The notes beneath the pieces were generated by a model. The model did no database searches. It saw only the letters and a list, made by a program, of their open reading frames with translations, and was not told the origin of the DNA. From the NCBI GenBank assembly GCA_030750865.1, contig JASMHE010000007.1:62001-126000 (forward strand): DNA of 64,000 bases, read 5' to 3'. Shown piece by piece: positions 43,258-52,272 of the stretch. The DNA comes from Alphaproteobacteria bacterium (GTDB taxonomy: Bacteria > Pseudomonadota > Alphaproteobacteria > Micavibrionales > Micavibrionaceae). Positions within the stretch are counted from its first letter, which is position 1. The number at the start of each line of letters is the position of its first letter. The position numbers and the translations under genes were made by a program.

Positions 43258-43881
43258 TTAAAACGTCCACTCGAACCCGCGGCGCGCGCCGTTCATAAAG
43301 ACATACTCGTCTTCGGCAGACGGTCCGCTTGCCGGAGTCAGCACATTGCCCAGATCATCCCGAAACACGATTGTATAAAAAGTGGGCGACCCGTATCCCC
43401 CTGCCAGCACAATACCCACTTTGGATAATGTAAAGGCAGACGTGGCCTTGATGAAAATCTTCATCGGGTTATACGCAGACCCGCCCGATGTCTTACTATT
43501 CCAATGCGCGGAATTCGTCCCCGGGTCCATATCGGCATTCCCGTCCACGGGCCAGCCTTCAATCATTTTGTCCTCTTGCGTATTATAGACCGAATTGGTA
43601 CCGAACGCGCCGGAAGCAATATCATCAAAGCTGTTATCTTCACCGCTTTGCGGCGTTAGCGATGCGATAATATTCGTATCGCTATCATCCCAGACACCAA
43701 GCTCCACAACACCGATCCAGTTGTGATGGCTGGTAATGCTGATTTCAAGACCGGTAATCGGCCCGCTTGCCGCAGCGCCCGCCGCATCATACACCAGCGT
43801 TGTGCCAAGATAGGCTTTTGCCACCGGCGCACTGCCCGCATAGATTTTATCGATATTGGAAGATCCCAGTTTAATCGTCAT
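43258..43881 (-). CDS. phage-tail-like protein with repeated N-terminal attachment motif
   Basis: A 207-residue protein. Residues 1-32 have the sequence pattern KLGSSNIDKIYAGSAPVAKA followed by YLGTTLVY, a motif seen at the N-terminus of many phage and tailocin minor tail or fibre proteins. The rest is beta-rich, with a lectin-like or jelly-roll look (VVELGVWDDSDTNIIASL, FVFR-type strands) and ends ARRGFEWTF. It is the last gene of a five-gene minus-strand cassette, and its ATG overlaps the stop of the preceding gene (TAATG). No membrane segments. A receptor-binding role is inferred. Confidence 0.7.
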   Translation of the reverse strand: MTIKLGSSNIDKIYAGSAPVAKAYLGTTLVYDAAGAAASGPITGLEISITSHHNWIGVVELGVWDDSDTNIIASLTPQSGEDNSFDDIASGAFGTNSVYNTQEDKMIEGWPVDGNADMDPGTNSAHWNSKTSGGSAYNPMKIFIKATSAFTLSKVGIVLAGGYGSPTFYTIVFRDDLGNVLTPASGPSAEDEYVFMNGARRGFEWTF

Positions 43882-44228
43882 TATGATGCATCCGTAATGT
43901 AATAAAGTGTTGTTGAATCCGGCGCGCCGATCGCGTCATATTCCCCCTGCGTCAGGGACACAATATTGGTAATCGCATCGGCACCGGCCACGCCGCTATT
44001 ATCACTTTGCACGGCCTTTGACAGTTTTGTTTGTTCGGCCGTTGTCATGAACAAATTTGTGCTTCCCTGCGTAATCGCATCGCTGTCATCGTCACTCAGA
44101 TTAAACTGGCTGTCCGCCAGATCGGTCGTCACGGCCCGCAAATCTGCCTCGCTGATGTCACCGGCCATATTGTCGGCAAATAATGTTGAGATATCCGCGC
44201 TTAAGACGGTTCTTGTTTTGACTGTCAT
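43881..44228 (-). CDS. small phage-tail-like protein
   Basis: A 115-residue protein from ATG 44228, with AAGGAG seven bases upstream. The body is acidic and helical, and the C-terminus VSLTQGEYDAIGAPDST with TLYYITD is the pattern found near the end of phage tail-fibre and minor tail proteins (LTQAEYDALG-like). Its stop overlaps the start of the next gene, so translation is coupled. It probably joins the fibre or receptor-binding complex; no enzymatic motif is present. Confidence 0.7.
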   Translation of the reverse strand: MTVKTRTVLSADISTLFADNMAGDISEADLRAVTTDLADSQFNLSDDDSDAITQGSTNLFMTTAEQTKLSKAVQSDNSGVAGADAITNIVSLTQGEYDAIGAPDSTTLYYITDAS

Positions 44229-44229
44229 G

Positions 44230-45417
44230 TTATGCTCCTTTCGCAAATCCTGCACCAAAGCCGGATGAAAATGCGGCGTTTGTTGCAATATTAAATGTAA
44301 TGAAGGCAAGGCCGATTGCTTTGCTCGGTTCATCCTGATATCCGATCACGGCGGTCTGGTCATCAACCCGCGCCGGAATGGCATGTTGAATGTCTGTTGA
44401 TCCGGCCCGTTCACTTGTAATCGCCGTGTAATCACCCAGATAGATACCGTCATCATCAATCCCGATGATGATATATTTGGCTTCGTCCGCACCGCCCGAT
44501 GACACGGAATAAGACAGCACGGCTTTGTTTTCCCTGACTAGCGCCAGATGGTTATAAAAGCTGACACTCAGACTGTCTTCGGCCAGTGTAAACGGCGTCC
44601 CCGCACCGGCAGACATCGTGCCCGAATCTTGCACATAGCGTAATATGATAAAGCCGTCCGTCGCCTGATACACCAGCAGAAAACGGGTGTCATCAATCCG
44701 CGCCATAAACGATTCCTGCGCCGCATGATCCCCCAGCGCCGCATTATCATTCACCGTCAATGTCATGCCCGCAATCGACACATGATAAAGACGGTCGCCC
44801 GAACACACATAGGCCAGCGCCGATGTCAAAACCGTAACCGCACTGTTAGACACAAGGGACGATGTATTCAGTGTCACCGCCGTGCCGACCGACAATGTAT
44901 CGGCCGTCGCATCCACAATCACCGCCTGCCCGTCACCGCTGACATTATCGGTATAGGCGAACAGAGCGCTTGTTGTGCTGACAGCTTTTTGATCGAACCG
45001 TTTGGATGTGGCATCGACCTGCGTAATTGTGGTTTCATCCAGCAACAACGGGTTCGCGCCGCTGATATCCAGCAAATAGACATTAATCACATCATCATCC
45101 TGATTGCTGCCCGCGACCAATGCGCGGCTACTATTCAGGATCGCGATATGCGGCGCTTTATAAATCGGCAGACCGGTCAACATATCATCCAGCACCAACA
45201 CATCAGACATGGTCGGGTTTTCCGGATCACTTAAATTAATCAGCGCGGCCTTGCCGACACAGCTTGCACTGTTCCCCGGAATCTCGTCTTCCCGATAGGT
45301 GAACAGGATTTTGCCATCCGCAACATATTCGATGTCATGCCCGCGAATATTGGCTGACAACGGGGCGGCGGGTAAATTCTGCGCCCCTGCCACAGAAAGA
45401 ATGCCCGGAATAATCAT
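44230..45417 (-). CDS. phage-tail-like beta-propeller-type protein
   Basis: A 395-residue protein built of repeated strand blocks of about 50 residues (for example HDIEYVADGKILFTYR, HIAILNSSRALVAG, DDTRFLLVYQA, NHLALVRENKAVLSY), which suggests a beta-propeller. It ends in small Ala/Gly residues, FSSGFGAGFAKGA. The start overlaps the stop of the fibre gene upstream by four bases (45414-45417), so they are translationally coupled. No signal peptide. Likely a distal tail or receptor-contact component by position; the family is not recognised with certainty. Confidence 0.65.
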   Translation of the reverse strand: MIIPGILSVAGAQNLPAAPLSANIRGHDIEYVADGKILFTYREDEIPGNSASCVGKAALINLSDPENPTMSDVLVLDDMLTGLPIYKAPHIAILNSSRALVAGSNQDDDVINVYLLDISGANPLLLDETTITQVDATSKRFDQKAVSTTSALFAYTDNVSGDGQAVIVDATADTLSVGTAVTLNTSSLVSNSAVTVLTSALAYVCSGDRLYHVSIAGMTLTVNDNAALGDHAAQESFMARIDDTRFLLVYQATDGFIILRYVQDSGTMSAGAGTPFTLAEDSLSVSFYNHLALVRENKAVLSYSVSSGGADEAKYIIIGIDDDGIYLGDYTAITSERAGSTDIQHAIPARVDDQTAVIGYQDEPSKAIGLAFITFNIATNAAFSSGFGAGFAKGA

Positions 45418-46541
45418 GACAGCGCCTCCAGATCACCCACCAGATCCCATGTATTCGTACTGACCTTGATCAATGTCGCCGCTGCGCCCTGCCCGCTTAG
45501 TTTTAAGGTTTGCGGCGTGTTAATCGTGACCCCCGATCCTTCAATCAGGCTAACTTGCCCCGCACCCGCCTGCCGCACCGAGATCATCGTACCGACCGCA
45601 TAGGCAACGGCGCTGTTCGGCGGTACGGTCAGGGCAATCGGCGATGCATTATCAAACCGGACATACCCGCCCGCATCGCCTGCCACCAATGTGTATGACG
45701 TGCCGGATTGCGCATTAATGGCGATCAGCTTGTCCGCCTTGCTCGCGGCCAGTTCATCGACGGCGGTCTGCACATCACTCGCACTCATGCCCGTCGCCGT
45801 GTTGTCATAGCTTACCTGCCCTGCGTCATAATCGCCGCTGGCGGCCACCACATCACCTGTGCGGCCGAACACGCTATCCACCGGCACGGACGGAATTTCA
45901 GGACCGTCAATCGTCAACGTTCCCGCCCCGTCATCATAATTCAGCGTCATATTCGTACCCGCCGTCAGCAACGCCGCCACGCGGTCATCCACCCGTTCAT
46001 CGGTATGAAACAGATTGCTTGCCCCTTCGCTGATATCATCTGTGGTCTGGCTAGCAGGGGCAAAAAAATCACTATGCGCGGCCTGCAATTCATCAACAGC
46101 CGCCTGCACATCTGTCGCGCTCATGCCCGATGCCGTGTTGTCATAGCTTACCTGCCCTGCGTCATAATCACCGCTGGCGGCCACCACACCACCTGTGCGG
46201 CCAAACACGCTATCCACCGGCACAGACGGAATTTCTGGGCCGTCAATCGTCAACGTTCCCGCCCCGTCATCATAATTCAGCGTCATATTTGCACCTGCCG
46301 TCAGCAACGCCGCCACGCGGTCATCCACCCGTTCATCGGTGTAAAACAGATTGCTTGCCCCTTCGCTGATATCATCTGTGCTATCCGACGCTTTGACAAA
46401 CAGACCATCCTGCATAAAGGTTTTCATCACTGCGCCACTGACCTTGCGGTCTTCGGTTGTGGCATCCTGCCGTGTTAAAAATAAATCCGCACCATTCATG
46501 GCCGTGGCAGCCGTTAAATCCGGTAATTGTTTATCAGCCAT
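45414..46541 (-). CDS. phage tail fibre-like protein with internal duplication
   Basis: A 375-residue protein. The N-terminus ADKQLPDLTAATAMNGADLF resembles the baseplate-attachment end of tail fibres. Two 97-residue copies follow (about residues 56-152 and 168-264), each containing DISEGASNLF, DERVDDRVAALLTAG, NYDDGAGTLTIDGPEIP, VDSVFGRTG and GDYDAGQVSYDNT. The VFGRTG...DYxxxQV pattern is common in phage fibres. The C-terminal domain, from about 275, is beta-rich and hydrophobic. The copies are nearly identical in DNA, so the duplication is recent or kept by recombination. AGCGGAGGA lies upstream of ATG 46541. It follows the 52-residue gene on the same strand. Confidence 0.85.
   Translation of the reverse strand: MADKQLPDLTAATAMNGADLFLTRQDATTEDRKVSGAVMKTFMQDGLFVKASDSTDDISEGASNLFYTDERVDDRVAALLTAGANMTLNYDDGAGTLTIDGPEIPSVPVDSVFGRTGGVVAASGDYDAGQVSYDNTASGMSATDVQAAVDELQAAHSDFFAPASQTTDDISEGASNLFHTDERVDDRVAALLTAGTNMTLNYDDGAGTLTIDGPEIPSVPVDSVFGRTGDVVAASGDYDAGQVSYDNTATGMSASDVQTAVDELAASKADKLIAINAQSGTSYTLVAGDAGGYVRFDNASPIALTVPPNSAVAYAVGTMISVRQAGAGQVSLIEGSGVTINTPQTLKLSGQGAAATLIKVSTNTWDLVGDLEALS
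45750..46040 (-). repeat. second copy of the tail-fibre duplication
   Basis: Codes for residues about 168-264 of the fibre protein and is nearly identical to 46086-46376. Period is 336 bases (112 residues). Confidence 0.85.
46086..46376 (-). repeat. first copy of the tail-fibre duplication
   Basis: Codes for residues about 56-152 of the fibre protein. Compared with the second copy it differs at a handful of codons, for example Y/H in the NLF-T-DER segment. Confidence 0.85.
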
Positions 46542-46560
46542 CTAAAATCCTCCGCTTCCT

Positions 46561-46719
46561 TTAATTGTCATTCTTATGGCGTATGACCAAACGGTCGCCT
46601 GCGCCGTTAATCGACAGGCTGTCCGCTGATCCGTTTATTTTGAAAATCCCCGCAAGTGTCGCAGCCACAAAGCCTGCCGATCCGGTTTTTGAAAGAAAAC
46701 ATCCTATACGCAGCAGCAT
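46561..46719 (-). CDS. 52-residue protein heading the tail-like cassette
   Basis: A short gene from ATG 46719 with a strong ribosome site (AGAGGAGG, eight bases upstream). The product starts MLLRIGCFLSKTGSAGFVAA, has a weak hydrophobic middle and ends RLVIRHKNDN. A longer in-frame extension to 46908 lacks a good start. The gene lies 19 bases before the fibre gene on the same strand. I do not recognise it; in tail clusters such small proteins can be chaperones or connectors, but that is a guess. Confidence 0.6.
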   Translation of the reverse strand: MLLRIGCFLSKTGSAGFVAATLAGIFKINGSADSLSINGAGDRLVIRHKNDN

Positions 46720-46753
46720 GGCTCTTACCTCCTCTTTGCGTTCAACAAAACAG

Positions 46754-46782
46754 AACATATCAAGAACATTTATATTTGTAAA
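46754..46782 (-). promoter_or_regulatory. candidate promoter of the tail-like cassette
   Basis: On the minus strand TTTACA and TATGTT are 17 bases apart, ending about 35 bases before the start of the 52-residue gene. The -35 box matches five and the -10 box four of six consensus bases. An AGGAA...TTCCT inverted repeat lies just upstream. Confidence 0.35.
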
Positions 46783-46960
46783 GGAATTTTTTCCTATTTC
46801 AATATATCGGCCCGCCACCGCGCACACAATACGGCCCCGTAAACGGGCCTTTACTAACGCGTAAACTGGCACTAGACTTGTCAGACAGGTTTCGCAAGTG
46901 TGCGCCACGCCACCACGCCTGTCACAGACGCATTTTCTATCAACAGATCATAGGCCGCCC

Positions 46961-49390
46961 ATGACCGACCAAAGCGCAACACAGCAAAACGAACAGCATC
47001 AGGACGACGACCCGCAAGACACCGCCCCACAGCACGAAGTCACACTGGAAGATGCCTTGCGTCTGGCGCAAAACCACCACCAGTCCGGCAATCTGATTAT
47101 TGCAGACCGGACATACCGCGATATTCTGAATGCCGTACCGGATCACTTCCCGACCGTGATGTTTCTGGGCGTTTTACTGTACCAGCGCGGCAACCACAAA
47201 GAAGCGCTGAAATATCTGAAACAAGCCACAAAGATCGAACCGGAAAACCCGCAAACATGGACCAATTACGGTGTTGTCTGCGCCGCCAGCCACCGCGAAG
47301 ACGATGCGGTTGACTATTTTGACAAAGCCCTGGAATATGACGAAACGCATATCGAAGCCCTGACCAACAAATCCTATACATTGTGGCTGCTGGGTGATTA
47401 TGAAGGCGCGCGCGATACGGCTGAAAAAGCTGTCGCCCTGCAACCCAAAAACCTGAATGCACTGAATAATCTCGGCATTGCCTATGGCGAATTAAACCAG
47501 CTCGAAGATGCCGAACAAACATGGCAAAAGATTCTGGCTATTGACCCGAAATCAGTCAAAGCGCTGAGCAACTGGGCCAACACATTGCGCACAATGGGCC
47601 GCCCCGAACTAGCCGAAGAAAAAGCGCGCGAAGCACTGGATCTTGACGATGAAAACCCTGATGCGCTGAATAATCTGGCCAATGTTTTACGCGATCGCGG
47701 CCAATCCGACGAGGCGCTCGCTTTGTATAAAAAAGCCACCGACCTGCGCCCCGATTATTTTCAGGCACATTATAATGTGGCCGTCACATTATATGAACAA
47801 GAACGGTTTAACGAAGCCATCACCGCCGCGCGCTATGCCACATCGTTCAATCATGATTATGCACCCGCCTATGGCATTCTGGCGCAATGCCTGACACAGC
47901 TCGGCCATCTGGACGATGCGATGCAAGCCGCGCAGAAATCCGTTGCTCTCGCCCCGACGCGGGCGGAATCCTATCTGGCGTTGACTGAAACGCTAATCGC
48001 CGTGGACCGTCTGGACGAAGCCGAAGCGGCCATGCAAGAAGCGCTCAATCTCGGTATCCATACGGCCCGCGCCTATATACAACTGGCCGATGTGCGCGAT
48101 AAACAAAATGAACATGCCCGCGCCATCGAAGCACTGGACAAAGCGGCCGAGATATCGCCCGAATTGCCGTATATTTACATGAAGAAAATGCAGGTCTATC
48201 AATCGACCCCCTATATCGATAAAGCGTGGGAAGCCATCGAAAAAGCCGAAAGCCTTGCGCCCGACCATCCGATGCTGACCGCATTAAAGGCCGATTTGTA
48301 CCTGACCACCAACAACAAAGAACAGGCCAAAGACCTCATCACAAAGGCCATCGACCTGAACCCCGATATGCCTGCGCTCTATATGAATCTCGCCTCTTTC
48401 AGCAAAATCGAGATCGGCTCGCCCCATTTCGAAAAGATACAGGAATTTCTGGCCAATAAAGATATCGGTCCGCTCAAACATACAGGGTTACACTTTGCGC
48501 TTTCCTCGAGTTATGAAGCCGCCAAAGACTATGATAAGGCCTTTGAACATCTGAAAGCGGCCAATGATGCACGCAAGGCAGGTCTGCCTGCCGGCGCGCT
48601 GACATCGGGTCATGTACTGGATAATCTGAAACAGATTTACACGCCACAGCATTTCAAAGAACATGAGGGCAAAGGATACAGCTCTGACATCCCCGTCTTT
48701 ATCGTCGGCATGCCACGTTCAGGCACAACCCTGACCGAACAGATTATTTCCAGCCACCCCGATGTGTACGGCGCAGGGGAGCTGACCTACACCGGTAAAG
48801 TCATCCGCGAAACAGGCCCGCTGTCACCGGAAAGAGCCGCCGATATGGGCGCATTCTATGTCGATCTGGTCAAAGAACTGGACATGAGCGGTAACGCAAA
48901 ACGCATCACAGATAAACTGCCCGCAAATTATATGCGCATCGGCCTGATTAAAACCATTTTGCCGCACGCCAAAATTATTCACTGCCGCCGCAATCCGATG
49001 GATACATGCCTGTCATGCTATAAACAGAATTTCGCACGCGGCCAATACTGGTCGTATGATCTCGACGCAATGGGCCGTGAATATCAGGAATATCTGGATA
49101 TCATGGATTATTGGCGCGATGTTCTACCCGCAGACAGTTTCCTTGAAATTGATTACGAACAAACGGTCGGTGATTTTGAAAATCAGGCCCGCAAGCTGAT
49201 TGATTATGTCGGTCTGGACTGGCACGACGCCTGCCTTGAACCGCATAAACAAAAGCGCTCGGTTCTGACTGCCAGTAAGGCGCAAGTCATCAAGCCGGTT
49301 TATCAAAGTTCGGTCGAGAAGTGGAAACGCTATGAAACGCATCTCGCGCCGCTGGCCGAAATGCTTGTGCCGGATTACAAGGCGGGCTGA
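46961..49390 (+). CDS. tetratricopeptide-repeat sulfotransferase
   Basis: About 809 residues from ATG 46961. Residues about 20-540 are a run of TPR helices (for example NPQTWTNYGVVCAASHREDD, ALNNLGIAYGELNQLEDAEQ, PDALNNLANVLRDRGQSDEA). The C-terminal domain (about 575-800) is a PAPS-dependent sulfotransferase: the 5'-phosphosulfate loop FIVGMPRSGTTLTEQIISSH and the 3'-phosphate site HCRRNPMDTCLSCY. Such TPR-sulfotransferases are frequent in alphaproteobacteria and modify proteins, lipids or glycans; the substrate is unknown. An upstream GTG at 46898 could start a longer form. The gene diverges from the tail-like cassette with about 240 bp between. Confidence 0.9.
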   Translation: MTDQSATQQNEQHQDDDPQDTAPQHEVTLEDALRLAQNHHQSGNLIIADRTYRDILNAVPDHFPTVMFLGVLLYQRGNHKEALKYLKQATKIEPENPQTWTNYGVVCAASHREDDAVDYFDKALEYDETHIEALTNKSYTLWLLGDYEGARDTAEKAVALQPKNLNALNNLGIAYGELNQLEDAEQTWQKILAIDPKSVKALSNWANTLRTMGRPELAEEKAREALDLDDENPDALNNLANVLRDRGQSDEALALYKKATDLRPDYFQAHYNVAVTLYEQERFNEAITAARYATSFNHDYAPAYGILAQCLTQLGHLDDAMQAAQKSVALAPTRAESYLALTETLIAVDRLDEAEAAMQEALNLGIHTARAYIQLADVRDKQNEHARAIEALDKAAEISPELPYIYMKKMQVYQSTPYIDKAWEAIEKAESLAPDHPMLTALKADLYLTTNNKEQAKDLITKAIDLNPDMPALYMNLASFSKIEIGSPHFEKIQEFLANKDIGPLKHTGLHFALSSSYEAAKDYDKAFEHLKAANDARKAGLPAGALTSGHVLDNLKQIYTPQHFKEHEGKGYSSDIPVFIVGMPRSGTTLTEQIISSHPDVYGAGELTYTGKVIRETGPLSPERAADMGAFYVDLVKELDMSGNAKRITDKLPANYMRIGLIKTILPHAKIIHCRRNPMDTCLSCYKQNFARGQYWSYDLDAMGREYQEYLDIMDYWRDVLPADSFLEIDYEQTVGDFENQARKLIDYVGLDWHDACLEPHKQKRSVLTASKAQVIKPVYQSSVEKWKRYETHLAPLAEMLVPDYKAG

Positions 49391-49560
49391 CACGCATTAC
49401 CCCCAATATATGCGCACCCTACCTTTGCCAAAACCGCACAACATAGACACACAGCCGTACTTATCCCCATTATAGTCACAGCTTTATCCCGTGATTATTT
49501 GCAGGACTCCGCTGCCGCGCCTATCCTATTGTGAACTTATTTTCGCAAGAGCGATTCGCC

Positions 49561-50511
49561 ATGATCCGACCACACATATTGAAGATGACATCGCTGCTTT
49601 TTATCGGAACAATCATGTCCGGTTGTTCGCTCGCCTTCCTGACCAAAAGCTTTGATCGGGACGATCAAGCCGATACCCATTGGCAACAACCGGCCGCGAC
49701 AGACGATCTGTACCGCGACCATCAGATGACACCGATGCTGGATCACCCGCCCGTCGAAACACAGACGCCCGTTACACCGCAGCCACAAACAGCCGTACAC
49801 ACCGCGCCATCACGCGGCCTTAATCTGGAACAATATCTGCATAACGGATCACGCGATGTCGAAGACCGGATCACGCGTCTTGAAACCGCATTGATCGCCG
49901 TGCATAACGAACTGAAAGCCATGAACAGCGCCGCCGCAACATCCGGCAGAACAAGCGGCGGCAACGTCTATCCGCCACAGACTGTGCCATCCTACACACC
50001 TGAATTTGCCGATGTACTAAACGCGGCAACACAGCGCCCTGCGTCTGTTGCGTCATCATCTGCATATCAGACACATACACCGACCATGACAAAACCGGCC
50101 GCGCGCCCTGCGACAAAACCAAAAGCGGCACAGACACAAAAAACGGTCAACAAAAAAGCAGCGCCAATCCCGCGCGGCGACGGCATCCACAATGTCCGGT
50201 TCGGCGAACATAAGGGTGGCATCACACGTCTGGTGCTGGACAGCGAAAAAGCCCTGTCTTTTTCCTATGACCTCGACAACACTGAAAAACTGCTCGTCAT
50301 CACGCTGAACGGCGCGGCATGGACTGCCAAAGACGCGGACAGCATCCGCAAATCGAAAATGGTCACCTCGTATTCTGCGAACACGGCAGGTAACATGACG
50401 ACACTGGTTCTGCAGTTAAAACGCCCTGCGAAAATTACAAAAACACTGGCCTTAAAACCCAATGCCGATAGCAAATCGCATCGGGTCGTATTTGATATAT
50501 CACCGCAATAG
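49561..50511 (+). CDS. AMIN-domain lipoprotein
   Basis: About 316 residues from ATG 49561. The N-terminal signal has the lipobox IMSGC, so the mature protein is a lipoprotein in the envelope. A long low-complexity Thr/Pro/Ala-rich stretch (about 40-200) precedes a C-terminal AMIN-like domain (about 215-316): IHNVRFGEHKGGITRLVLD, FSYDLDNTEKLLVITLNG and KSHRVVFDISP. AMIN domains bind peptidoglycan or secretin assemblies and localise amidases and pilus proteins. No enzymatic domain is attached. The target in this organism is unknown. It is flanked by the TPR-sulfotransferase and bdh genes. Confidence 0.82.
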   Translation: MIRPHILKMTSLLFIGTIMSGCSLAFLTKSFDRDDQADTHWQQPAATDDLYRDHQMTPMLDHPPVETQTPVTPQPQTAVHTAPSRGLNLEQYLHNGSRDVEDRITRLETALIAVHNELKAMNSAAATSGRTSGGNVYPPQTVPSYTPEFADVLNAATQRPASVASSSAYQTHTPTMTKPAARPATKPKAAQTQKTVNKKAAPIPRGDGIHNVRFGEHKGGITRLVLDSEKALSFSYDLDNTEKLLVITLNGAAWTAKDADSIRKSKMVTSYSANTAGNMTTLVLQLKRPAKITKTLALKPNADSKSHRVVFDISPQ

Positions 50512-50556
50512 ACATGCGCCGGACACCAAACCGGCAATACAAAAAGGGGGAAAGAT

Positions 50557-51339
50557 ATGACACACCCGAAAACAGTTCTGATTACCGGATCAACCAGCGG
50601 CATCGGCCTCGGCATTGCCGAAAAATTTGCATCACAAGGGATGAATATTATCGTCAACGGCTTTGGTCCTGAAAAGGAAATCAAGAAAATCTGCGATGAC
50701 CTTAAAAAAGCGGGCAGCCCGCGCGTCATGTATAGCGATGCCGACATGACAAAACCATCCGACATCGACCATATGTGCGCAAAAGCCCTGCAGGAATTCG
50801 GCACGGTTGATATTCTGGTGAATAATGCGGGCATCCAGTTCGTATCACCGATCGAAGATTTCCCCGATCATAAATGGGACGACATCATTGCCATTAATCT
50901 GTCATCGGCCTTTCACACCACCAAGCACCTAATCAAAGCCATGAAAGCCAATGACTGGGGCCGCATCATCAATATCGCATCAGCGCACGGCCTTGTGGCA
51001 TCGCCTTACAAAAGCGCCTATATCGCCGCCAAGCACGGCCTGATCGGTATGACGAAAACAATCGCGCTCGAAGCGGCCGATCACGGCATCACAGCCAACT
51101 CTATTTGCCCCGGCTATGTGCTGACGCCGCTGGTTGAAAACCAGATCAGCGATCAAGCAAAGGCCCATAATATGAGCGAAGACGATGTCGTCGAAAAAGT
51201 CATTCTCGCCCCGCAAGCCGTGAAGAAATTTGCCAAGATCGAAGAAATCGCCGAACTCGCCGCGTTTCTGGCGGGCGATGCCGCACAAGGCATCACAGGA
51301 TCGGCTTATTCAATTGATGGCGGCTGGACAGCCCGCTAA
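50557..51339 (+). CDS. bdhA: 3-hydroxybutyrate dehydrogenase
   Basis: A 260-residue SDR that oxidises (R)-3-hydroxybutyrate to acetoacetate with NAD, used when polyhydroxybutyrate is broken down. Motifs: TGSTSGIGLGIAEKF, LVNNAGIQFVSPIEDFP (the NNAG and substrate loop), catalytic Ser in NIASAHGLVAS, YIAAKHGLIG (YxxxK) and NSICPGYVLTPLVENQISD. The closing GSAYSIDGGWTAR is typical. Length is exact for the family. AGGGGGAA precedes the ATG. No PHB synthase gene is in the window. Confidence 0.95.
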   Translation: MTHPKTVLITGSTSGIGLGIAEKFASQGMNIIVNGFGPEKEIKKICDDLKKAGSPRVMYSDADMTKPSDIDHMCAKALQEFGTVDILVNNAGIQFVSPIEDFPDHKWDDIIAINLSSAFHTTKHLIKAMKANDWGRIINIASAHGLVASPYKSAYIAAKHGLIGMTKTIALEAADHGITANSICPGYVLTPLVENQISDQAKAHNMSEDDVVEKVILAPQAVKKFAKIEEIAELAAFLAGDAAQGITGSAYSIDGGWTAR

Positions 51340-51412
51340 TCGGCTTTCCATACACGGACCGATACCCGCGCCCCATACACTAAGCCCCTGCGCGACGATC
51401 ACGCAACGCTCA

Positions 51413-52063
51413 TCACGCGGCAACCGCATCGACCAATTCTTTATAATCATTTTTCACCGCCCCGACCTGATTTGACACCGCGTGGAATGCCAAAGACGTA
51501 CCGCTTGCATCCGCCATCATCTGGTGGGCCTGCGCCGTATCCGCGCCGAACCATTTTTCAGACTGTGATGCGGGCACAATGACAGGCATACGGTGGTGCA
51601 GATCGGCAATCGGTCCGTCCGCCTGCTTTGTTAAAATGGTATAGGTCACAACATCATTACCCCATTTCGACCATAGGCCCACCAGCGCCAGCACATCATT
51701 ATCGCGGCCATGAATAAAATACGGCGTCTTTGTTTTGGCATTCGCGCTCTTCTTCCATTCATAAAACCCGCTGACAGGGATCAGACAACGGCGGCGTTTT
51801 TCCCAACTATCGCGGAAAGACGGTTTTTCATGCACGGTTTCCGATCGCGCATTCATCATTTTGACGGCAAGCGAGGCGTCATCGTTTTTGGCCCACGGCG
51901 GCAACAACCCCCAGCGCGCCATCCCCATTCTGGTTTTGATGATGATCGGCATATCTTGCATCGGGGCGGCATTATAACGCGGCGCGATATTCAGGATATT
52001 CTCCGTCCCGAACATGTCCTTTAATTTTGATGGTTCTGCAAAAATTGCGTAACGCCCGCACAT
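51413..52063 (-). CDS. SRAP-domain abasic-site protein (YedK/HMCES type)
   Basis: A 216-residue protein starting at ATG 52063 so that cysteine is residue 2, as the reaction needs. SRAP proteins crosslink this Cys to abasic sites in single-stranded DNA. Conserved features: MCGRYAIFAEP, PRYNAAP, MMNARSETVHEKPSF (with the Glu and Arg), RCLIPVSGFYEW and HHRMPVIVP, with the catalytic His. Length is usual. The open frame extends upstream to 52126, but those residues would shift the Cys and are not used. It converges with bdhA. Confidence 0.93.
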   Translation of the reverse strand: MCGRYAIFAEPSKLKDMFGTENILNIAPRYNAAPMQDMPIIIKTRMGMARWGLLPPWAKNDDASLAVKMMNARSETVHEKPSFRDSWEKRRRCLIPVSGFYEWKKSANAKTKTPYFIHGRDNDVLALVGLWSKWGNDVVTYTILTKQADGPIADLHHRMPVIVPASQSEKWFGADTAQAHQMMADASGTSLAFHAVSNQVGAVKNDYKELVDAVAA

Positions 52064-52272
52064 CACACGACATCCTTGTTTCTTGCCCCGATTACAATAC
52101 GATACAAGCACAGGGTTTTGCGGCAATGCAACAGATAAGATGGCGAAAAAAGCAATGTTTCATCTTGCTGTGCGCATCATTTCCCCGTACCTTGAGGTGA
52201 TCGCTCTCGCGGTCATACTTTGTGTAACTCTAAACTCACTTTGGTCATTAAGACTCAGCAATAGGTCCTATT

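Noticed and set aside
43258-46719. Intact prophage
   Set aside because: Only tail-fibre-type genes are present; no capsid, terminase, portal, lysis or integrase genes and no attachment sites are visible.
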